64,000 bases of DNA, taken from assembly GCA_963838375.1 (NCBI GenBank), contig CAWIQY010000019.1:744001-808000 (forward strand). The letters are read 5' to 3'. This DNA is from DVED01 sp963838375 (GTDB taxonomy: Bacteria; Cyanobacteriota; Cyanobacteriia; Cyanobacteriales; Geitlerinemataceae). The translations under genes and the position numbers were made by a program. Below the pieces are notes generated by a model. The model saw only the letters and a program-made list of their open reading frames with translations. It searched no databases and had not been told where the DNA came from. Positions within the stretch are counted from its first letter, which is position 1; every line of letters starts with the position of its first letter. Of this stretch, positions 7,871-17,756 are shown piece by piece.

Positions 7871-9772
7871 ATGGTGCAATTAAAACCTTGGCAGTGGTTC
7901 GTCTTAGCGGCACCGATGGTGGCGATTTTTATCTTTTTGATGGTATCAGCCGGATTGCAGATCCAAGCCTGGGGCATCAGTTGGATCTGGGGTATCGTGC
8001 TTCTGATGTTTGTGGGTTGGCGCTGGTTGTTAGTCCGCTGGACGCAACCGGAAATCGATCGACTCGAAGCGGCGATCGATCGTGCCAACGAGGAACTCAA
8101 ATCCCTGACTCCATCTGCCGACAACGACACGGTTCCCACTGCCGAAGTGGCGCTGCAAACCATCCTCACCGCCGCCCGCAGCGATTTGCCGATTTGGGAA
8201 GATTGGCAAACATTTTGGCAGCGATGCCAAGACGTAGTGGTCGCCACCTCCCAAATTTACCATCCTGAAGTTAAATATCCCCTGCTTAACATCTATGTTC
8301 CCCAAGCCTACGGATTGATTCGGGGCACCGTAGACGATATGGATCGATGGATGCAGCAGGTGTCCCCCGCTCTCAATCAAGTGACCGTGGGGCAAGCGTT
8401 CCAAGCATACGAAGTGTATCAGAAGCTGGAACCCTCCGCTCGCAAACTCTGGCAAGTTTGGAATTGGGCACAATGGTTGTTGAATCCGGCGGTGGCAGTG
8501 GCGCGACAGGCAAGTCGGGAATCGAAAAATCGGGCGACTCAAGAACTGCTGGTGAACTTAGGTCAAATGTTGCGAGAAGTGGCATTGCGAACGCTCTGCC
8601 AACAAGCGATCGGATTGTATAGTAACAGTCCGCCGCCGATGTTGTCAGCCCCTGGGGAAACGGCACTCCCCAAAGCTAAAACCCAAACCATTCTCGAGAT
8701 TCTCCAACGCGCCGAACCGGTGGAGTCGATTGCCCAAAAACCCGTTAATATTTTGTTGGTGGGACGCACGGGGGCGGGAAAAAGCAGCTTGATTAATACG
8801 TTGTTTTCCTCGGACTTAGCACAAGTCGATGTCTTGCCATCTACGGATAAAATTCAGAACTATTGTTGGGAAACGGAGACAGGAGAAACCCTGACACTGT
8901 GGGATACGCCGGGATACGAACAAGTTAACCGTCCTCAACTGGCAGAGCAAGTCCTGGACTTTGCCACCACCGCCGATTTATTGTTGCTGGTGACTCCGGC
9001 ACTCGATCCAGCATTGCAAATAGATGCGGATTTTCTGCGACAAATTAAGGCAGACGTTGCAGAACTGCCGACGATTGCCATTGTCTCCGGGGTCGATCGT
9101 TTGCGTCCGATTCGGGAATGGGAACCGCCCTATGACTGGGTTTGGGGCGATCGACCTAAAGAAAAAGCCATTCGGGAAGCCACGGAGTATCGCACTCAAA
9201 TGCTGGGAGAATTTTGTACCCGAGTTCTACCTGTTGTCTTGGGCGATCGATCGACCGGTAGAATGCCTTGGAATGCCGATGCCCTCTCCCTGGCGCTGCT
9301 AGAAACCATCGATCCGGCAACACAACTGCGTCTCGCCCGGTTTTTACGCAATTTGGATGCCCGCACGGCGGCTGCTGCCCAAATTATCGATCGTTATACG
9401 TTCCAGATGGCGACGGCGCAAGGACTGGCTTCTCTACTCAAAAGCCCCATCCTGATGTTTCTGTCCCAACTGACCACCGGTTCACCTACTCTGGCTTACC
9501 TTCTCGCCGAGAAAATTCCGGTGGAACAGTTACCCGTGGTGATTGGCAAGCTGCAAATGGCATACGATCTGTTTTCGCTGTTGAGTGCGGACAATTCCCC
9601 ATCCCGCAATTTCGATTTGCTGGCGTTGTGGCCCCTGCTGCGCGAAAATCCGGCGACTCCGGAGCGTAATGCTTGGGCATTTGGTCATGGGTTGGTGGAA
9701 TATTGGACTGGGGATTTGACCGTCGAACAACTTCGGGAGCGGGTTGCGTTTTATTTACAACAGAAATCTTAA
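7871..9772 (+). CDS. Membrane-anchored Era/dynamin-like GTPase
   Basis: A 633-residue protein. Two transmembrane helices lie at about 9-31 and 35-55, then a long helical region (56-290), then a GTPase domain with P-loop VGRTGAGKSSLINTLF (about 298-313) and G3 WDTPGYE (about 344-350). The usual NKxD specificity motif is replaced by SGVDRL (about 406-411), so nucleotide specificity may be relaxed. The C-terminal 200 residues have weakly hydrophobic helices. Similar proteins in cyanobacteria are called GTPase-domain or YcjX/Era-like proteins of unknown role, perhaps in membrane remodelling. Third gene of the hydrolase-cupin operon. Confidence 0.85.
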   Translation: MVQLKPWQWFVLAAPMVAIFIFLMVSAGLQIQAWGISWIWGIVLLMFVGWRWLLVRWTQPEIDRLEAAIDRANEELKSLTPSADNDTVPTAEVALQTILTAARSDLPIWEDWQTFWQRCQDVVVATSQIYHPEVKYPLLNIYVPQAYGLIRGTVDDMDRWMQQVSPALNQVTVGQAFQAYEVYQKLEPSARKLWQVWNWAQWLLNPAVAVARQASRESKNRATQELLVNLGQMLREVALRTLCQQAIGLYSNSPPPMLSAPGETALPKAKTQTILEILQRAEPVESIAQKPVNILLVGRTGAGKSSLINTLFSSDLAQVDVLPSTDKIQNYCWETETGETLTLWDTPGYEQVNRPQLAEQVLDFATTADLLLLVTPALDPALQIDADFLRQIKADVAELPTIAIVSGVDRLRPIREWEPPYDWVWGDRPKEKAIREATEYRTQMLGEFCTRVLPVVLGDRSTGRMPWNADALSLALLETIDPATQLRLARFLRNLDARTAAAAQIIDRYTFQMATAQGLASLLKSPILMFLSQLTTGSPTLAYLLAEKIPVEQLPVVIGKLQMAYDLFSLLSADNSPSRNFDLLALWPLLRENPATPERNAWAFGHGLVEYWTGDLTVEQLRERVAFYLQQKS

Positions 9773-9784
9773 GTACATCTAGAA

Positions 9785-9803
9785 GGGCGAATGCCATTCG
9801 CCC
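9785..9803. repeat. Short palindrome GGGCGAAT...ATTCGCCC
   Basis: A perfect 8-bp inverted repeat with a 3-base loop just after the GTPase gene, followed by CCTAC. It shares its TTCGCCCCTAC end with the larger repeats at 13.33 and 25.23 kb. No T-run follows, so it is a dispersed palindrome more than a standard terminator, although it could stop transcription. Confidence 0.6.
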
Positions 9804-10065
9804 CTACATCAACCCAAAATTTTATGGACCTCATAGCTGCGAAAACCGCTGTAAAATCTACGTAATATTACGGAGAAAATAGGGATTGAACATCCTGGAG
9901 TTTATGTTTGAGGGAAACTATGATATGGTTATGAAAATTTTTAGAGCGTTCTTGAGGACAAGAACCCACTTTTAAGAGGCTGTGGCGATCGAAAGACGAT
10001 TTTGCAGAATGAGTCTTTCGGTCTGATGTATCTGTATCGTTCAACCGCAAGTTTCTACCGATTCT

Positions 10066-11049
10066 ATGATAACGATCGCCCCCAACCCACTAGTAAGCGT
10101 GATTATCCCCGCCTACAACGGCGATCGATTTATCGCAGAAACCGTAGAAACGGTGTTACATCAAACTTACCGCAACTTTGAGATTGTAATTGTCGATGAC
10201 GGTTCGATCGATCGGACGAAGGAAGTTCTCGAACCCTACAACGATCGAATTCGTTATATCTATCAACAAAACCAAGGTGTTGCTGCCGCGCGCAATCGCG
10301 GACTCGAACTGACTCGCGGGGAATTTGTAGTCTTTCTCGATCAAGACGATATCTGTTCCGCTGACAAACTCGCACTCCAAGTTGCCTGTTTCCAAGAAAA
10401 TCAGGCGGTGGGAATGGTGCATAGTGGGTGGCGGCGTGTCGATGCCGAAGGCAAACCCATCGCAGATGTAGAAATGTGGCATCAAGTTCCCGTTTTGGAT
10501 GCTGCGGGATGGTTGCAGTGGATGCCAATTTTGTTCAGCGCCATGATGTTTCGCCGAGATGTTTTGCAGCGAGTCGGTCCTTTGGATTCGGGTTTCCAGC
10601 AAGCCTGCGATGTGGATTTGGTGCAGCGTTTAGTCTTAATGGGTTGTCAGACGGCTTGGGTGCGCCAAATTACGGTGGGGTATCGACAGCACGATCGAAA
10701 CGACTCGCTCAATACGCCAATCCAAGCTGAAGAATCTTGGGAAGTACGGCGGAAATTTTTCGATCGACCCGATCTACCCGACCCAATTCGTCGTATAGAA
10801 AAATCTGCCTGCTATTCTACTCTAGTGTGGATTGCGTGGCGACTATATTATACCGGATACATTTCGGAAATGGTTTTATACCTGAAAAAGTCTTTGCAAT
10901 ATACACCGGTTTCGTTTTCCAGAACCTTGTCTGCTTGGATTCAAGCCTTTACGGGATATGCTGATGAATATAACTACAAGCTAGATGTTTATACGTTGAG
11001 TAATTCCGTGGAGTGGAGACAGTTGGTCAGTGTTGCACTTCAGATTTAG
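10066..11049 (+). CDS. Family 2 glycosyltransferase
   Basis: An inverting GT-A enzyme that transfers a sugar from a nucleotide donor, probably to a cell-surface glycan or lipid carrier. Typical motifs: VSVIIPAYNGDRFIAETVETVL (nucleotide fold), IVIVDDGSIDRT, AAARNRGLELTRGEFVVFLDQDD (DxD-type metal site at about 105-109) and a C-terminal QACDVDLVQRL acceptor-side motif. About 327 residues, normal for the family. No transmembrane helix is evident. The sulfotransferase gene follows 72 bp downstream on the same strand, suggesting the pair builds and decorates one glycan. Donor and acceptor cannot be deduced. Confidence 0.92.
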   Translation: MITIAPNPLVSVIIPAYNGDRFIAETVETVLHQTYRNFEIVIVDDGSIDRTKEVLEPYNDRIRYIYQQNQGVAAARNRGLELTRGEFVVFLDQDDICSADKLALQVACFQENQAVGMVHSGWRRVDAEGKPIADVEMWHQVPVLDAAGWLQWMPILFSAMMFRRDVLQRVGPLDSGFQQACDVDLVQRLVLMGCQTAWVRQITVGYRQHDRNDSLNTPIQAEESWEVRRKFFDRPDLPDPIRRIEKSACYSTLVWIAWRLYYTGYISEMVLYLKKSLQYTPVSFSRTLSAWIQAFTGYADEYNYKLDVYTLSNSVEWRQLVSVALQI

Positions 11050-11121
11050 TCTTGGCAACGAATCTTTTAAAATTTAGTTTGGCTTCATAAAACCGACCCT
11101 TTTATATTCAAAAATCAGAAA

Positions 11122-12273
11122 ATGCTTAAAAAAGCAAGTCTTCAAATTTTAGATATTATTCGAGTCGCTTCAACCCCGTCTGGATCGATTTATGCTTATA
11201 ATTTGGATCGACCTAAAAAGGGAGAATACTATAATGATAACAATTTTAAATTAGCGGGTTGGGTTCTGAGCAAAAAATCGCCGATCGTTGCGCTAGAATT
11301 TATCAGCAACGATCGTGTCCTTCAGACAACAGCCTTGAATCATCCTCGTCCCGATGTCATTACCGCATATCCGGACGTATCGGTTTCAAACGATCATGTG
11401 GGATTTTCAACAACGATCGATATGAGTTCGATTTGCGAAGCGGGTGGATCTCAGCTTTTCATTCAAGCCGTGTTTGAGGATGAAAGTCGGGAGACTCTAT
11501 CGAAAATTAGTTTTAATTGTCAAACCCTCGAGTATAATTCTATAGAAAAACTCGGTCCGGATTTTATTATTATCGGGGCGATGAAAGCGGCAACTTCCGC
11601 TATTTACGACTACCTCAGCCACCATCCCCGAGTTCTCCGTCGCTATCCCAAAGAACTGCATTTCTTTACGCTGCATTTTCATCAAGGTTTAGATTGGTAT
11701 TTGTCGCAATTTTCTCCCATCCGGACAAATCAAAAGGGTCAACCGTTGTTAACGGGAGAAGCAAGTCCCACTTATTTAGTCGATGCCGAAGCCCCGAAAC
11801 GAATTCACAGTTTGTTTCCCAAAGCTAAGTTTATTGTCTCGTTGAGAAATCCAACCGATCGAGCAATTTCACATTATTATCACCAAGTCAAACGAGTTCA
11901 GAATGAGAAGAGATCTCTAGAGGAAGCCTTCAGCGAAACCGAACTCGCGAATTTACAAGAAAAGCCATTTTCTGCCACCCGACATTATATTCAGAATGGT
12001 TTGTACGCCCAACATCTGAAAAACTGGTTTGAAGTCTTTCCCCGAGAAAAAATTCTCGTTTTAAATTATCACGATCTAGAAACCAATCCCGATCGATTTG
12101 TCGCCGAAGTGTTTGAATTTCTCAATTTACAAGACTACTCCCTGACGAACATTGACAAAGTTTATGCCAATCAATACTCGTGTCCCAATCCAGACGTGAA
12201 GCAGCGGCTGGATGCGTATTTCCAGACTTACAATGCAGATCTGGAAAACTTGTGTGACATCAAGTTTAACTAG
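11122..12273 (+). CDS. Sulfotransferase (heparan-sulfate N-sulfotransferase-like) with N-terminal accessory domain
   Basis: Transfers sulfate from PAPS to a glycan or small molecule. The C-terminal two thirds holds the PAPS-binding loop FIIIGAMKAATSAIYDYL (about 150-167), the 3'-phosphate motif FIVSLRNPTDRAISHYYHQ and a late ETNPDRFVAEVFEFL. The first 135 residues form a separate beta-rich domain (LAGWVLSKKSPIVALEFISN...) that I do not recognise as an enzyme. In the PAPS loop the usual Gly-Thr-Thr is replaced by Ala-Thr-Ser, a mild variation. The stop codon overlaps the convergent stop of dusB (shared CTAG). Confidence 0.88.
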   Translation: MLKKASLQILDIIRVASTPSGSIYAYNLDRPKKGEYYNDNNFKLAGWVLSKKSPIVALEFISNDRVLQTTALNHPRPDVITAYPDVSVSNDHVGFSTTIDMSSICEAGGSQLFIQAVFEDESRETLSKISFNCQTLEYNSIEKLGPDFIIIGAMKAATSAIYDYLSHHPRVLRRYPKELHFFTLHFHQGLDWYLSQFSPIRTNQKGQPLLTGEASPTYLVDAEAPKRIHSLFPKAKFIVSLRNPTDRAISHYYHQVKRVQNEKRSLEEAFSETELANLQEKPFSATRHYIQNGLYAQHLKNWFEVFPREKILVLNYHDLETNPDRFVAEVFEFLNLQDYSLTNIDKVYANQYSCPNPDVKQRLDAYFQTYNADLENLCDIKFN

Positions 12274-13262
12274 ACCCAGTTTAAAGAGTCGATGGTTCGA
12301 TCGAGCAGATCGCATCCTTCCTCAACCGACGCCATGCGACTGAGACGATCGCGCAAATCCGACGCCCCCACAAATCCCTTACAATACCAAGCCATGTGCT
12401 TGCGGGCTTGCTGCACCCCTCGCGCACCTTTGTACTCCCACAATCCTTGCAAATGTTCCTTAGCACATTGTAAGCGTTCCACTGGCGTCGGGGGCGGCAA
12501 TCGTTCACCTGTTTTGAGAAATCGATCGATTTCTCCCACCAAAAACGGATACCCCAAAGTTCCCCGAGAACACATCACCCCATCCGCGCCAGTTTCCGCC
12601 AAACAGCGAACTGCCGACTCCACCGAGACGATATCCCCATTGGCAATCACCGGAATTTCCAGCACTTCTTTCACGCGGCGAATCCAATCCCATCGCGCCG
12701 AACCATTATAACCTTGGGCGCGAGTTCGCCCGTGTAGCGTCAGCAAACTCGCCCCGGCATCCTGCATCCGCCGGGCAAAATCGAGGATGTTAATTTCTTC
12801 ATCCGACCAACCAATGCGGGTTTTCACCGTCACGGGAACCGAGACAGCGCCGACAACTGCGGCAACAATCTGTGCCGCGACTTCCGGTTGCCGTAACAGA
12901 GACGAACCCCCACCCTTGCGCGTAATTTTATTCACCGGACATCCCATGTTGATGTCGATGGTGTCGGCACCTTCTGCTTCGGCTTTTTGCGCGGCATCGC
13001 CCAAAAAATCTGGGCGACAGTCGAACAACTGAATGCTAATCGGGCGTTCGTCGGGGTCGATTTCCATAATTTTGGGCAACTCCCGAATGTGGTGCAAACT
13101 GCTGGCGTGTACCATTTCGGTATACATCATCGATTCGGGTGCATAGCGGCGCACCAATCGCCGAAATACCAAATCTGTGACGCCAGATAAGGGGGATTGC
13201 AATACGCGGCTGTGGACTTCTACGCGACCGATTTTTAAAGGTGTTGCCAGTTCATTTGTCAT
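12270..13262 (-). CDS. dusB: tRNA-dihydrouridine synthase
   Basis: An FMN-dependent enzyme that reduces uridines in tRNA. It is a TIM-barrel of 330 residues. Visible features: LQSPLSGVTDLVFRRL (FMN site), the active-site NMGCPVNKITRKGGGSSLL with the general-acid Cys (about 107), VTVKTRIGW, LTLHGRTRAQGYNG and VIANGDIVSVE with GADGVMCSRGTLGYP for phosphate binding. Length and motifs fit DusB. Its end overlaps the sulfotransferase stop by four bases in convergent orientation. Confidence 0.95.
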   Translation of the reverse strand: MTNELATPLKIGRVEVHSRVLQSPLSGVTDLVFRRLVRRYAPESMMYTEMVHASSLHHIRELPKIMEIDPDERPISIQLFDCRPDFLGDAAQKAEAEGADTIDINMGCPVNKITRKGGGSSLLRQPEVAAQIVAAVVGAVSVPVTVKTRIGWSDEEINILDFARRMQDAGASLLTLHGRTRAQGYNGSARWDWIRRVKEVLEIPVIANGDIVSVESAVRCLAETGADGVMCSRGTLGYPFLVGEIDRFLKTGERLPPPTPVERLQCAKEHLQGLWEYKGARGVQQARKHMAWYCKGFVGASDLRDRLSRMASVEEGCDLLDRTIDSLNWV

Positions 13263-13325
13263 GAGATTGGTGATTAGTTTTTGGTAAGTTTTCAGATCGA
13301 AACGCTCTCTTCTGGCTGTTTTTTA

Positions 13326-13417
13326 GGCGAAGCTGGGCGAAGCTGGGCGAAGCGAAGCATTTGCATAAACTTTTTCGTCTCGAGGACAAAATGGTCGGAC
13401 AAATGCTTCGCCCCTAC
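13326..13417. repeat. MITE-like dispersed repeat, copy with GCGAAGC/GCTTCGC ends
   Basis: The left side has a 10-bp direct repeat (GCGAAGCTGG, twice plus a partial), then CGAAGCATTTGCATAAAC. The right side is GGACAAATGCTTCGCCCCTAC, so the ends AAGCATTTG and CAAATGCTT are inverted. The inner sequence resembles the reverse complement of the element at 25.23-25.36 kb. No coding capacity; probably a non-autonomous dispersed element. Confidence 0.6.
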
Positions 13418-13453
13418 AAAAGTCTGTCCTAATGTATGCGCGTAGCGCTATAC

Positions 13454-13502
13454 CTATCAACTATCAACTATTACCTATTAACTATTACCTATCAACTATC
13501 AA
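13454..13502. repeat. Heptamer tandem array at the end of the hybrid kinase gene
   Basis: Seven 7-bp units (CTATCAA, CTATCAA, CTATTAC, CTATTAA, CTATTAC, CTATCAA, CTATCAA). The last units enter the 3' end of the minus-strand kinase gene and supply its final codons and stop (reading Val-Asp-Ser-stop). Confidence 0.85.
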
Positions 13503-14949
13503 CTAGATTTCCCTGAATCGGCAGTTCGATCGTCAACGTAGTCCCTACACCGGGGAGGGAATTGCACTCAAGTTTACCGCCATGTTCTTCGACGATAATA
13601 GAGTAGCTGACGGACAATCCTAACCCCGAACCCATGCCGATCGGTTTGGTAGTGAAAAAGGGATCGAAAATATATGGGCAAACGTCTTCGGGTATTCCCG
13701 AAGCGTTATCGGTAATCTCAATTTTAACGGTGTTGGGGTCGCAGAGTTGGGTGCAAATCCAGATGGTGGGAATTCGATCGTTTTCCCCGGCATTGTTGGC
13801 GAAGTGTAAGTCCAGAAAATCAATGGCATTACTGAGAAGATTCATCAAGACTTGATTGATGTGACCCGGATTACAGATGATTGGTGGGAGATTGTCATAC
13901 TCTTTTTGGAGAACAATTGGGGCTCGGTTTTCCGTTGCGTGAAGCCGATGTCCTATGATGAGTAATGTACTTTCAATCCCCTCATGCAAATCCACAGATT
14001 TCAGAGTAGATTCATCCAAGCGGGAAAACTTTCTTAAAGATAAGACAATTTTCCGAATCCGATCGCTCCCCTCTCGCATCGAAGCAAACAGTTTAGGTAA
14101 ATCTTCTTTGATAAACTCGAGATCGATTTCTTCGAGCAGATTTTCTATCTTAGGTGATTTTTGAGGGTATTCTTCTTGATAAGCTTGAATAATATCGAGT
14201 AGGTCTCTCCTGTAAGAATCCAGATGACTGAGGTTGCCGTAGATAAAACTGACGGGATTGTTAATTTCGTGAGCCACCCCAGCCACCATCTTTCCCAAGC
14301 TGGAAATTTTTTCAGATTGAATGAGTTTCGATTGATATTTTTTTATGTTTTTTAATGCTTTCTTCAGCCGATCGTTAGTCAATTCGAGTTCAGACTGGGA
14401 TCGTTTCAACTTTTGTTCAAATTGTTTGCGTTCTAAGACTTCTGCGTGCAGGTAAAAATTTTGTTCGGTCAGATTTTTATTTTTTTCTTGAAGTTGGCGT
14501 TGCAAGTTAAGAATTGTTAATTGGTGTTTAACTCGCATCAAAACTTCTCGGGCTTGGAAGGGCTTAGTAATATAGTCAACCCCTCCGACATCAAACGCTT
14601 TAACCTTATTTAATTCTTCAGTTAATACACTGAAAAAAATGACGAGAATATCGCTAGTTTGATCGGCGGATTTTAGTTGTCTGCAAACCTCATAGCCATC
14701 GATATCTGGCATGATAATATCGAGCAAGATCAGATCGGGAGGGTTGGCACGAACTGCATTTAAGGCGAGTTGACCCGAGATTGCCCGTTGGACAGAATAG
14801 CCCGATTCAGTCAAAATGTTGGAGAGTAATCGGAGATTGTCAGGATTGTCATCAACAATTAAAATTCTCGGTTTGCTGAAGTCGAGATCGGAAGTTGGAG
14901 AGCTGATGTCCGACCCATTAAATCGATCGATTGTTGTATTAAAAGACAT
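13492..14949 (-). CDS. Receiver-histidine kinase hybrid (response regulator first)
   Basis: A 485-residue signalling protein. Order: receiver (about 27-145) with Asp77 (LILLDIIMPD) and Lys129 (YITKPF); a coiled coil (about 145-215); then a HisKA-like region with His227 (AGVAHEINNPVSF) and a HATPase with N-box QVLMNLLSNAIDF, G1 ITDNASGIPE, F-box FDPFFTTKP and G2 MGSGLGLS. No membrane segment, so cytosolic. It follows the CHASE2 hybrid kinase gene by five bases on the same strand, and the two are probably one phosphorelay, with this receiver a possible target. The C-terminal VDS-stop comes from the heptamer array. Confidence 0.94.
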   Translation of the reverse strand: MSFNTTIDRFNGSDISSPTSDLDFSKPRILIVDDNPDNLRLLSNILTESGYSVQRAISGQLALNAVRANPPDLILLDIIMPDIDGYEVCRQLKSADQTSDILVIFFSVLTEELNKVKAFDVGGVDYITKPFQAREVLMRVKHQLTILNLQRQLQEKNKNLTEQNFYLHAEVLERKQFEQKLKRSQSELELTNDRLKKALKNIKKYQSKLIQSEKISSLGKMVAGVAHEINNPVSFIYGNLSHLDSYRRDLLDIIQAYQEEYPQKSPKIENLLEEIDLEFIKEDLPKLFASMREGSDRIRKIVLSLRKFSRLDESTLKSVDLHEGIESTLLIIGHRLHATENRAPIVLQKEYDNLPPIICNPGHINQVLMNLLSNAIDFLDLHFANNAGENDRIPTIWICTQLCDPNTVKIEITDNASGIPEDVCPYIFDPFFTTKPIGMGSGLGLSVSYSIIVEEHGGKLECNSLPGVGTTLTIELPIQGNLVDS

Positions 14950-14954
14950 AAATC

Positions 14955-17691
14955 TTAAACATCTCGGAGTACCGATTGTGTTAAACGAACGATAATATCT
15001 AATCTAAAATTATGTGTAAGGGAGAGAAGAGATTGTGCTAGTTCAAGTCGATCGTCTGGAATCTGTTCGATCGAATTCAAGACTAGTGTCTCATTGACTT
15101 CATTGGCAGCTCGATGGAGCGATCGTACCCACGAAAGCGGCATTTCCCGAAGCTGAGAAATGATGAAAGATTCGACTTCCTCTAACGATCGAGATGCTAG
15201 TAAACTTTTATAAAGATAACATACATCCAAGTACTGAGCGATAGTTTCCAGGGCAGTTTCTTCTGAAATGGGTTTGCTGAGTATCTCGTCGCAACCCGCC
15301 GCTAACATGGCATCGCGATCGAAGTTTCCCAGGCTGGCACTCATACCGATAATTATCGTCAGGGTTTCCTCACTTTGGTTCTGGTTTTCCCGTTCTCGAA
15401 TCTGTCGAGTCGCGGTCAATCCGTCGGCAATCGGCATCTGCATACTCATCCAAATCAGTTGAGGTTGCCAGTCTTCCCACAAAACCATCGCCTCTAAACC
15501 ATTTTCGGCGCTGCGAACCTCAAATCCGATGTTTTCGAGTTGTGCCACCAACAACAAGCGACTGTCGGCATCATTATCGACCACCAGAATGCGAAAAGAA
15601 GGTTGACCCGGTTGTAAACCGATGACAACCGATCGATCGATCTCGATGGTTTCCCGTTCCCTTTCCCATGGCGTTATCCTCACCTGAAATTCGATCGTTG
15701 TCCCCTCTTCCACAACACTTTTCACCGAAATGTCGCCCCCCATTAACCGGACAAATTGTTGGGTAATTGCCAAACCCAAACCCGTTCCCGTGCTAGAATT
15801 TCGTCCAGATTGGGTTTGGACGAATGCCTCGAAAACCCGATCGAGTTCTTCCGGCGCGATTCCCATTCCCGTGTCTCGGACAACAAAGTACAGGATGATT
15901 GGTTCGTTGGGGTTTGGGGTTTGGGGTGCAGATTGAATCTTTTCTGCGGCGGTTTTCTCCTGTCTCCCCCTTGTAGAAACTTCTAGCCGGATGCTACCTT
16001 GTTGGGTAAATTTAATCGCATTGCCGAGAAGATTGACCAAACAAGAACGCAGTTTTTGCCGATCGCCTCGGATGTATTGAGGAACCCCAGGTTCGATATC
16101 AACTAGTAATCGTAACTCTTTTTGTTCGGCTTGGTTTTGGAACAGCGCCACCGAATGATTGATGAGATCGTACAAATCGAAGTTGCTTTCATTAAGAGAC
16201 ATTCTCCCCGCTTCGATTTTCGAGAGATCCAAAATGTCATCGATCAGTTCTAACAGATGCTCGCCGTTGCGATAAATAATGTCGAGATACTCTTGATAAG
16301 AGGGTTTCAAATCGGTATCGCCGCTCATAATTCGAGTAAAACCCAAAATAGCATTCAGCGGTGTTCGCAGTTCGTGACTCATATTGGCTAAGAACTGACT
16401 TTTGGCTGTCGATGCCGCTTCAGCGCGAAGGCGATCTCGATCGAGTTGTAATTGCTGGTGTTTGAGTTCCTCTCGTTCTCGCTGAAGTTGCTTCAAGTGA
16501 TAAATTGTCATCACCGTTGCTGATGTGATAGATGCAACCCATGGCGAGATAGCCGGAATCCAAACATTGAGAAAAAATGCCCCGTAGCTACTCAAAAAAA
16601 GAAGGCTGCTGCCAACGCTACCACAGAAGAGAATCGATCGTCCTCGATAGGCAAGACGCTGACTCCCATCATGTCTTGTCAACAATTTCGAGGGAACGAT
16701 GGCTGCCGACAGAAGACCAAAGAGCAATCCACAGCCATTCTACGGGTTCTGGCAGCGTCTGTATCGACGTTCGTCCCTCTAATGCTGCTCCCAGAAGTTG
16801 GCTGGCGACATTGGCGTGAATGACGATGCCGGGAACCGCTGGTGGCGTGTTGGCGAGGCGGCTGCTTAAGGGTGTATAAAAAAAGTCATTGAGGCTAGGC
16901 GCAACTGAACCGATCAGAACAATGCGATCGCGCACCCACTGGGGATCGAGGGGTTTTTCTAATACCTGAGTCAGGGAAACGGTACGGAATGCTTCCAGAT
17001 GTCCGCGATAGTTGAGTAAAATTTGATAGCCGCTAGAATTCGTCCGAACATAGCCTCCATCATTGCCATGAAAAGGAACGAAAGTGGATTTTCCTAAACG
17101 GTAGCGTTTCTCGAGATCGTCGATTTCTTCTAAAATGATTCCCTGTTTTTCCAAGTACATCAATGCCAATTTTGCCCCCAAACCCAATTTCAGCGTTTCG
17201 TTGGATTCGGGATGGGACAACAAAGCACGACGGATTTTGCCATCGGCATCGACTAATATATCGGTTAGTGCAATACGATCGGTGTTTTGCAAACTTTTCG
17301 GTGGCGAGACTTTCGTGCCAATGCCTTTCTCGATGCCAATTAAATTGGGGGTCGATTCGAGCAATTTGTTCCATTGAACGTGACCGGGTTCGACGGGTAA
17401 ATTGCGATATAAGTCTAAACCGATCGCCACTGGATCGTATTTTTGAAGCGTTTGGATCGCGCGGGTTAAATCGGCATCGGAGAGGGGCCACTGTCCGACA
17501 TTTTCAATATCGGCTTCGTCGATGGTAACGATGAGTAGACGATCGTCTATGGGTTCGATGGGACGCAGGCTAAAAAGGCGATCGTAAACTGTCCATTCTA
17601 GGGTTTGAAGCAATCCCACAGACTGAACTAGTATAGTGAGACTGGTGATGGAGAAGGTAGTGATGGAGATAGGAAGCAAAGAGAATTTCAT
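14955..17691 (-). CDS. CHASE2 sensor hybrid histidine kinase, split by a one-base frame change; receiver lacks its Asp
   Basis: A membrane sensor. The upstream frame (17691 down to 16669) has a signal-anchor helix and a periplasmic CHASE2 domain (TIDEADIENVGQWPL, DLYRNLP, VLIGSVAPSLNDFFYTPL). The second frame (from about 16727) begins in the membrane helices that normally follow CHASE2, then has a HisKA H-box FLANMSHELRTPLNAILGF, a HATPase (NLLGNAIKFT, DTGMGIAPEEL, GTGLGLAI) and a C-terminal receiver. The frames overlap by 59 bases, and the total length is one base over a multiple of three, so a single extra base near 16.73 kb would split one gene. In the receiver, the phospho-acceptor position reads WMSMQMP, with Ser (AGT, 15444-15446) in place of Asp; the acidic pair and SKPIS lysine remain. 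Confidence 0.88.
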
Positions 17692-17756
17692 GGTTAAAAG
17701 TTAAGGATTAGTGTCTAGATTTTGGGGCGATCGCATCGCGTCGGACTCGTATTTTT

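Noticed and set aside
16669..16735. Programmed ribosomal frameshift between CHASE2 and kinase frames
   Set aside because: No slippery heptamer or following pseudoknot is evident, and other genes in the window show similar simple indels, so sequence error is simpler.
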